In this document: piece after piece, positions 1-5,924 of the stretch | How positions within the stretch are numbered: the stretch's first letter is position 1 | How the letters are laid out: the number at the start of each line of letters is the position of its first letter | Assembly: GCA_016208665.1 (NCBI GenBank) | Contig: JACQXT010000075.1 | Coordinates: 1 to 6,185, forward strand | Length of the DNA: 6,185 nucleotides | From: Chitinivibrionia bacterium | Lineage (GTDB): Bacteria > Krumholzibacteriota > Krumholzibacteriia > WVZY01 | Direction of reading: 5' to 3' | The notes under the pieces: generated by a model | Told to the model about the DNA's origin: nothing | What the model saw: only the letters and a program-made list of their open reading frames with translations | Databases searched by the model: none | Program-made: the position numbers and the translations under genes

Positions 1-1
1 C

Positions 2-1180
2 GGGCTTGCACGCTGTTTTGCGGGGACGGGCGTCGCCGTCTATGCGATCGATACGGACGGCGGAGCGGGATTCTTGAAGCGGTCGAAATATATCGAGCGC
101 GTGATATCGCTCGGGTGCCGGATATCGCCGCAGGAGGCTTTCGTTGACAAGCTCTGCGCCTTGGGGCGCGAGTTGAAGGAACGTCATGAGCGGCGCGTGC
201 TGCTGCTTCCTTCCGAAGATACGGGGCTTCGCGTGTGCGCCGATCATTTCGGGAGGCTCAAAGAATATTTCGTGCTGCTGGGAGATCCCGGGGAGTCCGA
301 CATCAAGCGGTTCATGGATAAAGGGAGTTTCTTTAATGAGCTTTCCCGCGAGGCGCCGTACGTTCCGCGAACGCTGCGCTTCGCCGGATTCGAGGAGGTC
401 CATGCTTCGCGCGGCGATCTCCCGTATCCCGCAGCCGCCAAACCTGCGTGCAAAGACATCGCCATGTCGTTTCAGAAGAAGCTGGGAGCGAAGCTGGTCG
501 TCCTCCGGTCGCCGGAGGATGTCGCCGGCAAGCTTCGCAATATCTTTCCGCCGGAGGGGATCGTCGTACAGGAGTTCATCGAGCATCGCGAGGGAGACGA
601 GGTGTGCTGGTGGGGATACCGCTCCAGAAACGGCGCTGTCACGGGTATGACGGCCCGGGAGCTCAGGAAGTATCCGCATCCGGGCGGCACGGCAACGTTC
701 ATGCGCTCGGAACATGTCGAAGTGCTGCACGCGTACGCCCGCGAAATACTCGACCGCATCGGATTCCGGGGCCTCTGCGAGATGCCGTTTCTGCCCGCAG
801 GCCGGTCAAGGCAGTACAAGGTGCTCGAACTCAATCCCCGCCCCTGGCTCCAGATCGGGCTCATGCACCGGAGCGGATTCAACGCGCCGCTCATGGCGTA
901 CCGCGAGGCCATGGAGGCGGATATTCCCGTGCCTCCGGCGACTGCCCGCGAGGGCGTCACCTGGATAAGCCCGGAGTACGATCTTCTGCGCGCGCTCTCT
1001 TCGGGCCGCCCGGGCGGCAGGCTCAAGAATGTTGCGCAGTGGGCCGGGGATGTGCGGCGCGCGGACGACAGAACTGTGTGGGACTTCGCGGAGCCCGGCG
1101 TCACGGTTTCTCGTTTCATGTCGTATCCCGGAAAGTTCTGGAAGAACCGATCCATGATCGGCGCGGGCAACCGCTCGTGA
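2..1180 (+). CDS. ATP-grasp family carboxylate-amine ligase-like protein (5' partial)
   Basis: ATP-grasp enzymes use ATP to make an acyl-phosphate that an amine or thiol attacks; the substrate here cannot be told. Residues are counted from the TTG codon at 74. The ATP-grasp core shows the ATP-binding Lys in AAKP (about 121-124), the hinge stretch VVQEFIE (164-170), the RKYPHPGGTATF segment (198-209) typical of COG3919-like predicted ligases, and the metal-binding LELNPRPW (251-258). The frame is open to the window edge. The 24 codons before TTG-74 read GLARCFAGTGVAVYAIDTD and so on, which is the usual N-terminal nucleotide-fold start of this family (LAR..G..V.ALD.D). The gene therefore begins left of the window. 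GGAG at 62-65 before TTG-74 could mislead a gene caller. The stop overlaps a downstream GTG (GTGA). The next gene encodes a membrane protein, so a role in envelope or lipid-linked modification is possible but inferred. Confidence 0.85.
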   Translation, partial: GLARCFAGTGVAVYAIDTDGGAGFLKRSKYIERVISLGCRISPQEAFVDKLCALGRELKERHERRVLLLPSEDTGLRVCADHFGRLKEYFVLLGDPGESDIKRFMDKGSFFNELSREAPYVPRTLRFAGFEEVHASRGDLPYPAAAKPACKDIAMSFQKKLGAKLVVLRSPEDVAGKLRNIFPPEGIVVQEFIEHREGDEVCWWGYRSRNGAVTGMTARELRKYPHPGGTATFMRSEHVEVLHAYAREILDRIGFRGLCEMPFLPAGRSRQYKVLELNPRPWLQIGLMHRSGFNAPLMAYREAMEADIPVPPATAREGVTWISPEYDLLRALSSGRPGGRLKNVAQWAGDVRRADDRTVWDFAEPGVTVSRFMSYPGKFWKNRSMIGAGNRS

Positions 1181-1245
1181 CCGCACCGAAGCCGCTCAAC
1201 AGGGCGGCGGTCGCTTTCGGAACAGAGGCGGACAGACTCTTATGA
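1177..1245 (+). CDS. possible 22-codon linking ORF or remnant of a deleted gene
   Basis: The GTG at 1177 overlaps the ligase stop (GTGA), and the TGA at 1243-1245 overlaps the ATG of the next gene (ATGA). The frame between them is open, and about 16 of 22 codons end in G or C, like the neighbouring genes. The peptide begins VTAPKPLNRA and ends FGTEADRLL. I recognise no family. It could be a small coupling peptide, the fused ends of a gene that lost its middle, or chance. No good Shine-Dalgarno site precedes it. Confidence 0.2.
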   Translation: MTAPKPLNRAAVAFGTEADRLL

Positions 1246-1910
1246 ACACGAAGAAGCTTCTCAAAGGCATCGCCGCCGTCCTCATGTGCGCGGTCGTCGT
1301 CTATTTCATCGTGCGGACGCTTCGCGCGAGCGCGGGCGAGCTTCGCAGCTACCGATTCGCTTTCAATTATTGGTATGTTATCTCCTCGTTTGCGTTGCTC
1401 GCGGCGAGCAGCCTCTTTCTCCCCTGGGCATGGAAAATCATCTGCGCCTTTTTTGGAGCGCACCTGAGCTACGCCGCTTCCCTCCAGATACAGTTTCTCA
1501 GTTATATTACGCGGTTGGTTCCGGGGAGGGTGCTGACGCTTCTGAGCCAGGTGGCGGTGGCGAAGGAACAACAGATTCCACCGCACGTCTCGGTGGCGAC
1601 CGTCGTGATCTTCACCGTGTTCGGCACGCTCGTGGGAGTGCAGGTCTTCCTCGCAAGCATGCTCTTATGGCCGGGTGTGGGGCCTGCGATCAAGCTCGCC
1701 TGCGCTGCCGCAGCATGCGCGCTGTTCGCGCTCCTCCTGTGGTCGAAGGCGGTCGAAACGATCGTTTCCGCCGTTATGAGGAAAATCAAAGGACAGGCGG
1801 TTGCGTTTCACATGAGGCCGAGGGACGCGCTGGCCATCCAGGCGATTATCCTGGCGAGCTGGGCGGTCTATGCCCTTGCGCTTCATCTCCTCATGAACTC
1901 TCTCGCTTGA
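1242..1910 (+). CDS. UPF0104/LPG-synthase-TM-like integral membrane protein, C-terminally truncated
   Basis: The 222-residue product is strongly hydrophobic, with likely membrane helices near residues 8-24, 44-62, 116-142, 148-167 and 198-216. The region SYITRLVPGRVLTLLSQVAVAKEQ (residues 87-110) resembles the conserved P-G-(K/R) loop of the lysylphosphatidylglycerol-synthase transmembrane/UPF0104 (YbhN, AglD-like) family. Those proteins usually have about 300-330 residues and a second conserved loop, PGG-G-RE, which is absent here. The frame ends at TGA 1908-1910, just after helix five, while the expected C-terminus appears in another frame directly downstream. Many family members sit beside glycan or lipid synthesis genes and are proposed to handle lipids, but their roles are mostly unknown. 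AGAGG at 1224-1228 is a weak, distant ribosome site, and coupling from upstream translation is likely. The protein is probably non-functional, or the sequence has an assembly error. Confidence 0.6.
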   Translation: MNTKKLLKGIAAVLMCAVVVYFIVRTLRASAGELRSYRFAFNYWYVISSFALLAASSLFLPWAWKIICAFFGAHLSYAASLQIQFLSYITRLVPGRVLTLLSQVAVAKEQQIPPHVSVATVVIFTVFGTLVGVQVFLASMLLWPGVGPAIKLACAAAACALFALLLWSKAVETIVSAVMRKIKGQAVAFHMRPRDALAIQAIILASWAVYALALHLLMNSLA

Positions 1911-2008
1911 TACCGATCGTGCTGAGATTGTGGATGACGCTCGGCGATATCATGCTTTTTGCGGCCGGTGTCGTTGTGCGCCGATTGTCGCGCGTGAAAG
2001 AAGGGTAG
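1904..2008 (+). pseudogene. out-of-frame C-terminal fragment of the UPF0104-like membrane protein
   Basis: In the frame that ends at TAG 2006-2008, the translation includes IPIVLRLWMTLGDIMLFAA followed by a basic tail, VVRRLSRVKEG. This resembles the last helix of UPF0104-type proteins (R-L-W-x-T-L-x-E/D). It lies one frame off from the preceding ORF and starts within a few codons of where that ORF stops. Judging by family length, roughly 60-80 residues, including the PGG-G-RE loop, are missing between the two pieces. The simplest reading is an internal deletion that also shifted the frame. Confidence 0.5.
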
Positions 2009-2024
2009 TTTCCTCACCTGCGCG

Positions 2025-3011
2025 TTAGCCGCGATCCTTCAAACGCTTGAGTATCGTCCTGTTCTCGCGCTGCACGCGTATGATGTCGCCGCGGAGCTTT
2101 CCGATCAGGATGGCGATGAATCCGAAGGCGAGTATCTGCATGCCGGCGAGTATGAGAATCACCACGAGCGTCATGAGAGGGCGCTCCGGATTGAGGCCGC
2201 CCGCGAATCGGAGTTCGGTAATGTAGATCCCGCCGGCGATCCCCAGGGCGAGGAGCAGCAGCCCCAAAAATCCGAAGATAAAAATCGGCTTCTCGATCGC
2301 CCAGTGCGCGAGGTGCCCCGTCACCATGCGCCGGATGCTCAGCGAAGAACGGCGTTTCGGCTCGCCTTTTTTCGTTTTTTTCCATCGGAGCACGGCGGGG
2401 ATCTCTCCAATCGAATAGCCGAGCATCGCCGCCTTGGATATCACCTCGACGTGGAACTCCTTGCCGTCCGATTCCAGTTCGAGCGCATCGAGCGCTTCGC
2501 GCCTGTACGCCCGCGTCATGCCGCTCACCATGCTTACGCTCACCGGGAGCGTCGATGTGAGGAATCTGTTTCCCATGCGGCTCACCAGCGCCCTTCGGAA
2601 GGGAACATTCTCGAGCCGCCCGCCCTCGGCATACGGCGACGCGACGACGATGTCGTACTCTCCCTCTTCGAGCGCCCGAACGAGTCTCGGCACGATATCC
2701 GGCCCCCACGTCATGTCCGCTTCGGTGGAAACGACGATGCCGCCGCGCGCCTGTTCGAATCCCGCACGAAGCGCGTATCCTCTGCCGCGGTTCTTTTTAT
2801 AGGAGACGCTGCGGACGCCCTCGTTCTCGGCGGCGAGCTTCTCAATTGCCGCGAGCGTGCCGTCCGTGCTGCCGTCGTTGACGAGAATGATTTCCCAAGC
2901 GCCCGCGCCGGGCTGCTCCGCCAGCACGGCGATGAGCGAGCGCACGTTCTCTTCAAGGTGCGCTTCTTCGTTGAAGGCGGGGATGACCACGGTGAATTTC
3001 GGTTCCGGCAT
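2025..3011 (-). CDS. GT2 family glycosyltransferase with two C-terminal TM helices (polyprenyl-phosphate sugar transferase-like)
   Basis: The 328-residue protein is a family 2 glycosyltransferase that would act on the cytoplasmic membrane face, probably moving a sugar from a nucleotide donor to a polyprenyl phosphate. Visible are the fold start FTVVIPAFNEE (6-16), the nucleotide-binding VNDGSTDGT (44-52), a DxD-type motif written TEADMTW (96-102, Glu in the first acidic place), and a GYSIGEIPAVLRWKK segment (198-212) typical of dolichol-phosphate mannose synthase-like enzymes. Two helices follow (about 243-264 and 279-303), then a basic, possibly coiled tail (RVQRENRTILKRLK). Donor and acceptor cannot be named. 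The ATG at 3011 is preferred because GGAG lies 8 nt upstream. An ATG at 3017 overlaps the aminotransferase stop as ATGA but has only 2 nt to the same GGAG; it would add two residues. It is co-transcribed with the aminotransferase. The open frame continuing upstream to 3701 is only a shadow of that gene. Confidence 0.9.
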   Translation of the reverse strand: MPEPKFTVVIPAFNEEAHLEENVRSLIAVLAEQPGAGAWEIILVNDGSTDGTLAAIEKLAAENEGVRSVSYKKNRGRGYALRAGFEQARGGIVVSTEADMTWGPDIVPRLVRALEEGEYDIVVASPYAEGGRLENVPFRRALVSRMGNRFLTSTLPVSVSMVSGMTRAYRREALDALELESDGKEFHVEVISKAAMLGYSIGEIPAVLRWKKTKKGEPKRRSSLSIRRMVTGHLAHWAIEKPIFIFGFLGLLLLALGIAGGIYITELRFAGGLNPERPLMTLVVILILAGMQILAFGFIAILIGKLRGDIIRVQRENRTILKRLKDRG

Positions 3012-3013
3012 CG

Positions 3014-4189
3014 TCATGGCTCCGTTTCTTGCGGGCGTCGCCTGCCGACGACCTCCCGCACAGCCTCGATCACGTCGCCCACGTCTTCGTCCGAGAGCTT
3101 GGGCGAAAAGGGGAGCGACAGCGTTCGCGCGGCGATGAATTCCGTATTGGGAAACTGGCCCTCGCACACTCCGAGTTTGCGCTGGTAGAAACGGTGGTGG
3201 TGCAGGGCCGTGTAGTGCACGCCCGTTCCAATCCGGCGCTTGTGCAGTTCGCTCTGCACCTTGTCGCGGCTCGTTCCAATCGTGTCGATATCGATGAGAA
3301 CCGTATAGAGATGGCGGGCGTGAACGGTGCCTTCCTGCTCCGGCGCGGGCACGAACAGCGGCAGATCGGCGAATGCCTCGTTGTAGCGCTGCCAGATCTC
3401 GCGGCGCCGCGCGGCCCAGTGTTCGATGCGCGCGAGCTGGCAGAGCCCCACGGCCGCCTCCACGTCCGTCATGTTGTACTTGAATCCAGGCACCGTCACC
3501 TCGTAGTGCTTGAATCCGTCGTCCGAGAAACGTTTCCACGCGTCCGCCGTCAGCCCGTGCAGGGCGTATATCTTCGCCGTCTGCGCCCATTTCTCGTGGG
3601 GCGTCGAGATCATGCCGCCCTCGATCGTCGTGATGTTTTTCGTTACATAGAAACTGAAACAGGAGGCGTCTCCCAAACGGCCGATCTTCACGCCCTTCCA
3701 TTCCGCTTCGATGGCGTGCGCCGCATCGTTTATGACATAGGCGCCGTGTTCGCGCGCGATGTCAAGGATCGCGTCCATGTCGCACGGACGGCCGGCGAAG
3801 TGCACCGGCAGAATGGCGCGCGTGCGTTTCGTCGCGGCGCCCTTGAGCTTCTCGGGATCGATGTTCTGCGTGTCGCGGTCCACATCGACGAGAACCGGTT
3901 TCGCGCCGGTATGAATGATCGCGTTCACCGTCGCGCAGAACGTGTGCGCCGTCGTGATAACCTCGTCGCCGGGGCCCACTCCCGCCATGAGGAGCGAGAG
4001 GTGGAGCGCGGAGCTTCCCGAATTGGTGGCCACAGCATGCGGCACGCCCAGGTACGAGCGGAACTCCTCCTGGAAACGCGCGACTCGAGGCCCCGTGCCG
4101 ATCCATCCGGAACGCAGCGTGGCTTCGACCTCGCGGATTTCGTCTTCTTCGATCAGGGGAGCGCCGAAAGTGAGGTATGATGTTCGCAT
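3014..4189 (-). CDS. DegT/DnrJ/EryC1/StrS family PLP-dependent sugar aminotransferase
   Basis: This 391-residue, full-length fold-type I enzyme would move an amino group, usually from glutamate, to a keto-sugar nucleotide, giving an amino sugar for glycans. The start MRTSYLTFGAPLI and the GSGWIGTGP-like segment SGWIGTGPRVARFQEEF (27-43) are typical of the family. TNSGSSALHLSL (55-66) forms the PLP phosphate pocket. The cofactor-nitrogen Asp is D155 in INDAAHA, and the Schiff-base lysine is K184 in SFYVTKNITT, followed by EGGMI. The fold closes with YNMTDVEAAVG and the C-terminal GTGVHYTALHHH (residues 316-327). No key residue is missing. The exact sugar cannot be read from sequence. ATG 4189 is the natural start by homology; only a weak AAAGAAA purine run precedes it. 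The gene leads a two-gene operon with a GT2 transferase and follows a near-consensus promoter. Confidence 0.95.
   Translation of the reverse strand: MRTSYLTFGAPLIEEDEIREVEATLRSGWIGTGPRVARFQEEFRSYLGVPHAVATNSGSSALHLSLLMAGVGPGDEVITTAHTFCATVNAIIHTGAKPVLVDVDRDTQNIDPEKLKGAATKRTRAILPVHFAGRPCDMDAILDIAREHGAYVINDAAHAIEAEWKGVKIGRLGDASCFSFYVTKNITTIEGGMISTPHEKWAQTAKIYALHGLTADAWKRFSDDGFKHYEVTVPGFKYNMTDVEAAVGLCQLARIEHWAARRREIWQRYNEAFADLPLFVPAPEQEGTVHARHLYTVLIDIDTIGTSRDKVQSELHKRRIGTGVHYTALHHHRFYQRKLGVCEGQFPNTEFIAARTLSLPFSPKLSDEDVGDVIEAVREVVGRRRPQETEP
3020..3023 (-). promoter_or_regulatory. ribosome binding site of the glycosyltransferase
   Basis: On the minus strand GGAG lies inside the last codons of the aminotransferase gene. 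It is 8 nt before ATG 3011 and only 2 nt before ATG 3017, so it favours the shorter protein. Terminating ribosomes from the upstream gene probably help initiation. Confidence 0.5.
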
Positions 4190-4266
4190 GGGATTTCTTT
4201 ATATAAGGCCGCGCCGGGTGGTGAAGGGTTGGCGGGATGCGGCATGGCGCGATCGGGCGCTGCGGT

Positions 4267-4280
4267 GCCTGACGCCAGGC
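4267..4280 (-). other. short hairpin in the leader of the aminotransferase operon
   Basis: The inverted repeat GCCTG-ACGC-CAGGC on the plus strand would give a 5-bp stem with a 4-nt loop in the leftward transcript, about 15 nt after the predicted start of transcription. It lacks a U-run, so it is not a classical terminator. It may stabilise the 5' end or be chance. Confidence 0.25.
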
Positions 4281-4302
4281 GCACGCACAAGCGATAAAAC
4301 GC

Positions 4303-4332
4303 AGTATAAATAAACGTAGTAGGGCGTGTCAA
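4303..4332 (-). promoter_or_regulatory. sigma70-type promoter for the aminotransferase-glycosyltransferase operon
   Basis: Read on the minus strand, a perfect -35 TTGACA (4332-4327) is followed by an 18-bp spacer and a -10 TATACT (4308-4303), five of six bases matching consensus. The spacer and flank are AT-richer than the surroundings. Transcription would start near 4296, giving a leader of about 105 nt before ATG 4189. The match is seen directly; activity is inferred. Confidence 0.65.
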
Positions 4333-4386
4333 GCAGCCGGCACGCCTTGCGACATGCGCGATTATTCCCCCGGCGCGCGGGATATT

Positions 4387-4395
4387 TGCTATCAT
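4387..4395 (+). promoter_or_regulatory. possible extended -10 promoter for hflX
   Basis: TGCTATCAT combines the extended TG motif with a -10 (TATCAT) matching five of six consensus bases, in an AT-rich island inside GC-rich DNA. No -35 hexamer is visible 16-18 bp upstream, where the sequence is C-rich. Transcription would start near 4402, leaving a leader of about 105 nt that contains the 14-bp repeats. Confidence 0.4.
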
Positions 4396-4411
4396 TATGT
4401 TGATGCGGCCA

Positions 4412-4453
4412 GCGACCCCGGACCCGCGACCCAGGGCCAGCGACCCGCGGCCC
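4412..4453 (+). repeat. three tandem copies of a 14-bp GC-rich repeat
   Basis: GCGACCC occurs at 4412, 4426 and 4440, exactly 14 bp apart. Ten of the 14 positions are the same in all three units (GCGACCC followed by variable bases, then G, one variable base, CC). A fourth unit is not recognisable on either side. In RNA, GGGCC (4434-4438) can pair with GGCCC (4449-4453), placing the third copy in the loop. The repeats lie between the presumed hflX promoter and its ribosome site. A 14-bp period is not a whole number of codons, which agrees with non-coding leader DNA. Confidence 0.6.
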
Positions 4454-4488
4454 CGGGCGCCGGCGTGGAGCCCGTGAGATTTTCCAAC

Positions 4489-4496
4489 AAAGGAGG
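4489..4496 (+). promoter_or_regulatory. ribosome binding site of hflX
   Basis: AAAGGAGG is a near-perfect Shine-Dalgarno site, 10 nt before GTG 4507. It sets the start at this GTG rather than at the ATG at 4354, which has no comparable site and would add 51 residues of family-unlike sequence. Confidence 0.75.
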
Positions 4497-4506
4497 ACCG
4501 GCCTAC

Positions 4507-5811
4507 GTGAAAAAGAGATATGAAACCGCCCCTCTCAGACAGGCGCGGGAACGGGCATATCTCGTAGGAGTGAGTCTCCCCAGGAGCTCCATTGCGAGAG
4601 AGCGCGAATACCTGGATGAATTGGAACAGCTCGCCGCGACGGCCGGCGCAACCGTTGTCGGGACAACCGTCCAGGCCCGCACGCGCCTCGACGGGGCGAC
4701 GTTCGTCGGCACCGGCAAAGCGCAGGCGATCAAGGAGGAATGTGAACAGCTCGGCGCCAACCTGCTGATCGTTAATAACGACCTCTCCCCCGCGCAATCG
4801 CGCAATCTCGAAAAGATTCTCAACATCAACATCATCGACCGCACGGAACTCATCCTCGATATATTCGCGAAGCACGCTCAGACGCGCCAGGCTCGGATAC
4901 AGGTCGAGCTTGCGCAGCTCGCGTACCTGCTGCCGCGCCTGCGCAAACTCTGGGATCACCTCTCGCGCCAGGCCGGCGGCATCGGCACGCGCGGTCCCGG
5001 CGAAACGCAGCTCGAGGTGGACCGCCGGCGCGTCGACGCGCGAATCACGCATCTCAAGCTCCAGCTCAAGAAGTTCGAGCGGCGAAAGGACACGGTGAGA
5101 AAATCGCGCGGCGACTATCCGATCGTCGCCATCGTGGGATACACGAACGCGGGCAAGTCCACTCTCATGAACGCCCTCACCGGCGCGGACACGCTCGTCC
5201 AGGACCGGCTCTTCGCAACGCTCGATACCACCACGAGAAAACTCGCCGCATCCAAAAACAGCGGCTCCCGCGATCCGATTCTCATGGTCGACACGGTGGG
5301 ATTCATACGAAGACTCCCCCACCACCTGATCGAAAGTTTCAAGGCCACGCTCGGAGACATCGCGAACGCGGACCTGTATCTGCACGTTGTGGACGTCTCA
5401 CACTCCGCGTTCCTGGAGCAGATGGAAATCACCGACGTGACGCTCCGGACGATCGAGAACCCCGGCGTCAAGACAATCCACATCTTCAACAAGATAGACC
5501 GCGTGGAAGAAGAATTCGCCGCGGGCGTCGCGCATCGCTATCCCGACGCGCTGTTCGTTTCGGCGGCGCAGCGGCGGGGCGTGGAGGAGCTGAAAAACCG
5601 GGTCGAAGAATTCTTCTTCGGGAGAATGATGAGCGTGGAGGTGAAACTCCCTGCGACCAATGGGAAGGCAATCGCCAAAGCGAAGAGCCTTCTTCGCGAT
5701 TCTCGGGGCAGGATGAGAGGAACCTATTTCGTCCTCCGGGGGATGGTCGAAAGCAGGAACATCTCCCAGCTCGAGAATTTGGACGGGGCGAGGGTGAAGT
5801 GTATGCCGTGA
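4507..5811 (+). CDS. hflX: ribosome-associated GTPase HflX
   Basis: HflX binds the 50S subunit, splits stalled or idle 70S ribosomes under stress such as heat, and hydrolyses GTP. The 434-residue product is close to the E. coli length (about 426). The N-terminal HflX domain carries LDGATFVGTGKAQAI (61-75), VNNDLSPAQSRNLEK (89-103) and the family signature GGIGTRGPGETQLE (157-170), followed by a charged helical linker (171-203). The G domain shows G1 GYTNAGKS (211-218), the G2 region FATLDTTTR (236-244), G3 DTVGF (262-266), G4 NKID (328-331) and G5 VSA (351-353). The C-terminal domain (about 375-434) is present. Start GTG 4507 follows a strong Shine-Dalgarno site. All expected motifs are intact. 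It is transcribed divergently from the glycan operon and seems unrelated to it. In many proteobacteria hflX follows hfq; that context is absent here. No terminator hairpin with a U-run follows it. Confidence 0.97.
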   Translation: MKKRYETAPLRQARERAYLVGVSLPRSSIAREREYLDELEQLAATAGATVVGTTVQARTRLDGATFVGTGKAQAIKEECEQLGANLLIVNNDLSPAQSRNLEKILNINIIDRTELILDIFAKHAQTRQARIQVELAQLAYLLPRLRKLWDHLSRQAGGIGTRGPGETQLEVDRRRVDARITHLKLQLKKFERRKDTVRKSRGDYPIVAIVGYTNAGKSTLMNALTGADTLVQDRLFATLDTTTRKLAASKNSGSRDPILMVDTVGFIRRLPHHLIESFKATLGDIANADLYLHVVDVSHSAFLEQMEITDVTLRTIENPGVKTIHIFNKIDRVEEEFAAGVAHRYPDALFVSAAQRRGVEELKNRVEEFFFGRMMSVEVKLPATNGKAIAKAKSLLRDSRGRMRGTYFVLRGMVESRNISQLENLDGARVKCMP

Positions 5812-5924
5812 GGGGGGAAACGTCTTGGGAATTCGATCTTCGCCTTACTCTTAATCCGGGAAGAACGCTCGACCAAACGCAAGCTTGTTTGCAGATAGTG
5901 CTGCTTAACGCAATCGAAAAATAA
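5808..5924 (+). CDS. possible 38-codon ORF between hflX and the MFS gene
   Basis: A GTG at 5808 overlaps the hflX stop (GTGA). The frame runs 38 codons to TAA 5922-5924, which shares its last base with the ATG of the MFS gene (TAATG). The peptide contains WEFDLRLTLNPGRTLDQ and ends IVLLNAIEK. I recognise no family. About 18 of 38 codons end in G or C, clearly fewer than in hflX, and no good ribosome site sits at a normal distance. It may be a small coupling protein, a gene remnant or chance. Confidence 0.25.
   Translation: MRGETSWEFDLRLTLNPGRTLDQTQACLQIVLLNAIEK

Larger units (their letters stand above)
4190..4506. other. divergent intergenic control region
   Basis: These 317 bases separate the leftward aminotransferase operon from rightward hflX. 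They hold a strong leftward sigma70-type promoter, a small hairpin in the leftward leader, a weaker rightward extended -10 site, a three-copy 14-bp repeat and the hflX ribosome site. The frame of hflX stays open back to an ATG at 4354, but that stretch translates to a Pro/Gly/Ala-rich sequence with no family likeness and is most likely leader. Confidence 0.7.

Noticed and set aside
2005..2030. Bidirectional terminator between the convergent genes
   Set aside because: Only a short CGCG-type self-complementary string is present; there is no stable stem with a T-run on either strand.
3018..3701. Upstream extension of the glycosyltransferase frame to give a 558-residue protein
   Set aside because: The extra part overlaps the aminotransferase coding sequence in another frame and has no domain likeness; the GT2 fold begins right after ATG 3011.
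3029..4180. A 383-codon plus-strand open frame opposite the aminotransferase
   Set aside because: It mirrors a complete, motif-rich aminotransferase gene. The translation is rich in Arg/His/Val with no family likeness, as expected for antisense frames in GC-rich genes.
4354..4506. Longer HflX starting at ATG 4354
   Set aside because: The added 51 residues are low-complexity and include the 14-bp repeats, whereas a strong Shine-Dalgarno site supports GTG 4507 and gives the family length.
4153..5385. A 410-codon minus-strand open frame opposite hflX
   Set aside because: It is antisense to an intact hflX and runs through the divergent promoter region; composition is that of a shadow frame, with no recognisable domain.
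5825..5855. Promoter for the MFS gene (TTGGGA ... CTTAAT)
   Set aside because: Both hexamers are poor and the spacer is 19 bp; the match is no better than expected by chance.
5874..5891. Inverted repeat CAAAC...GTTTG after hflX as a terminator
   Set aside because: The stem is 5 bp and AT-rich with an 8-nt loop, and no T-run follows, so it does not look like an intrinsic terminator.
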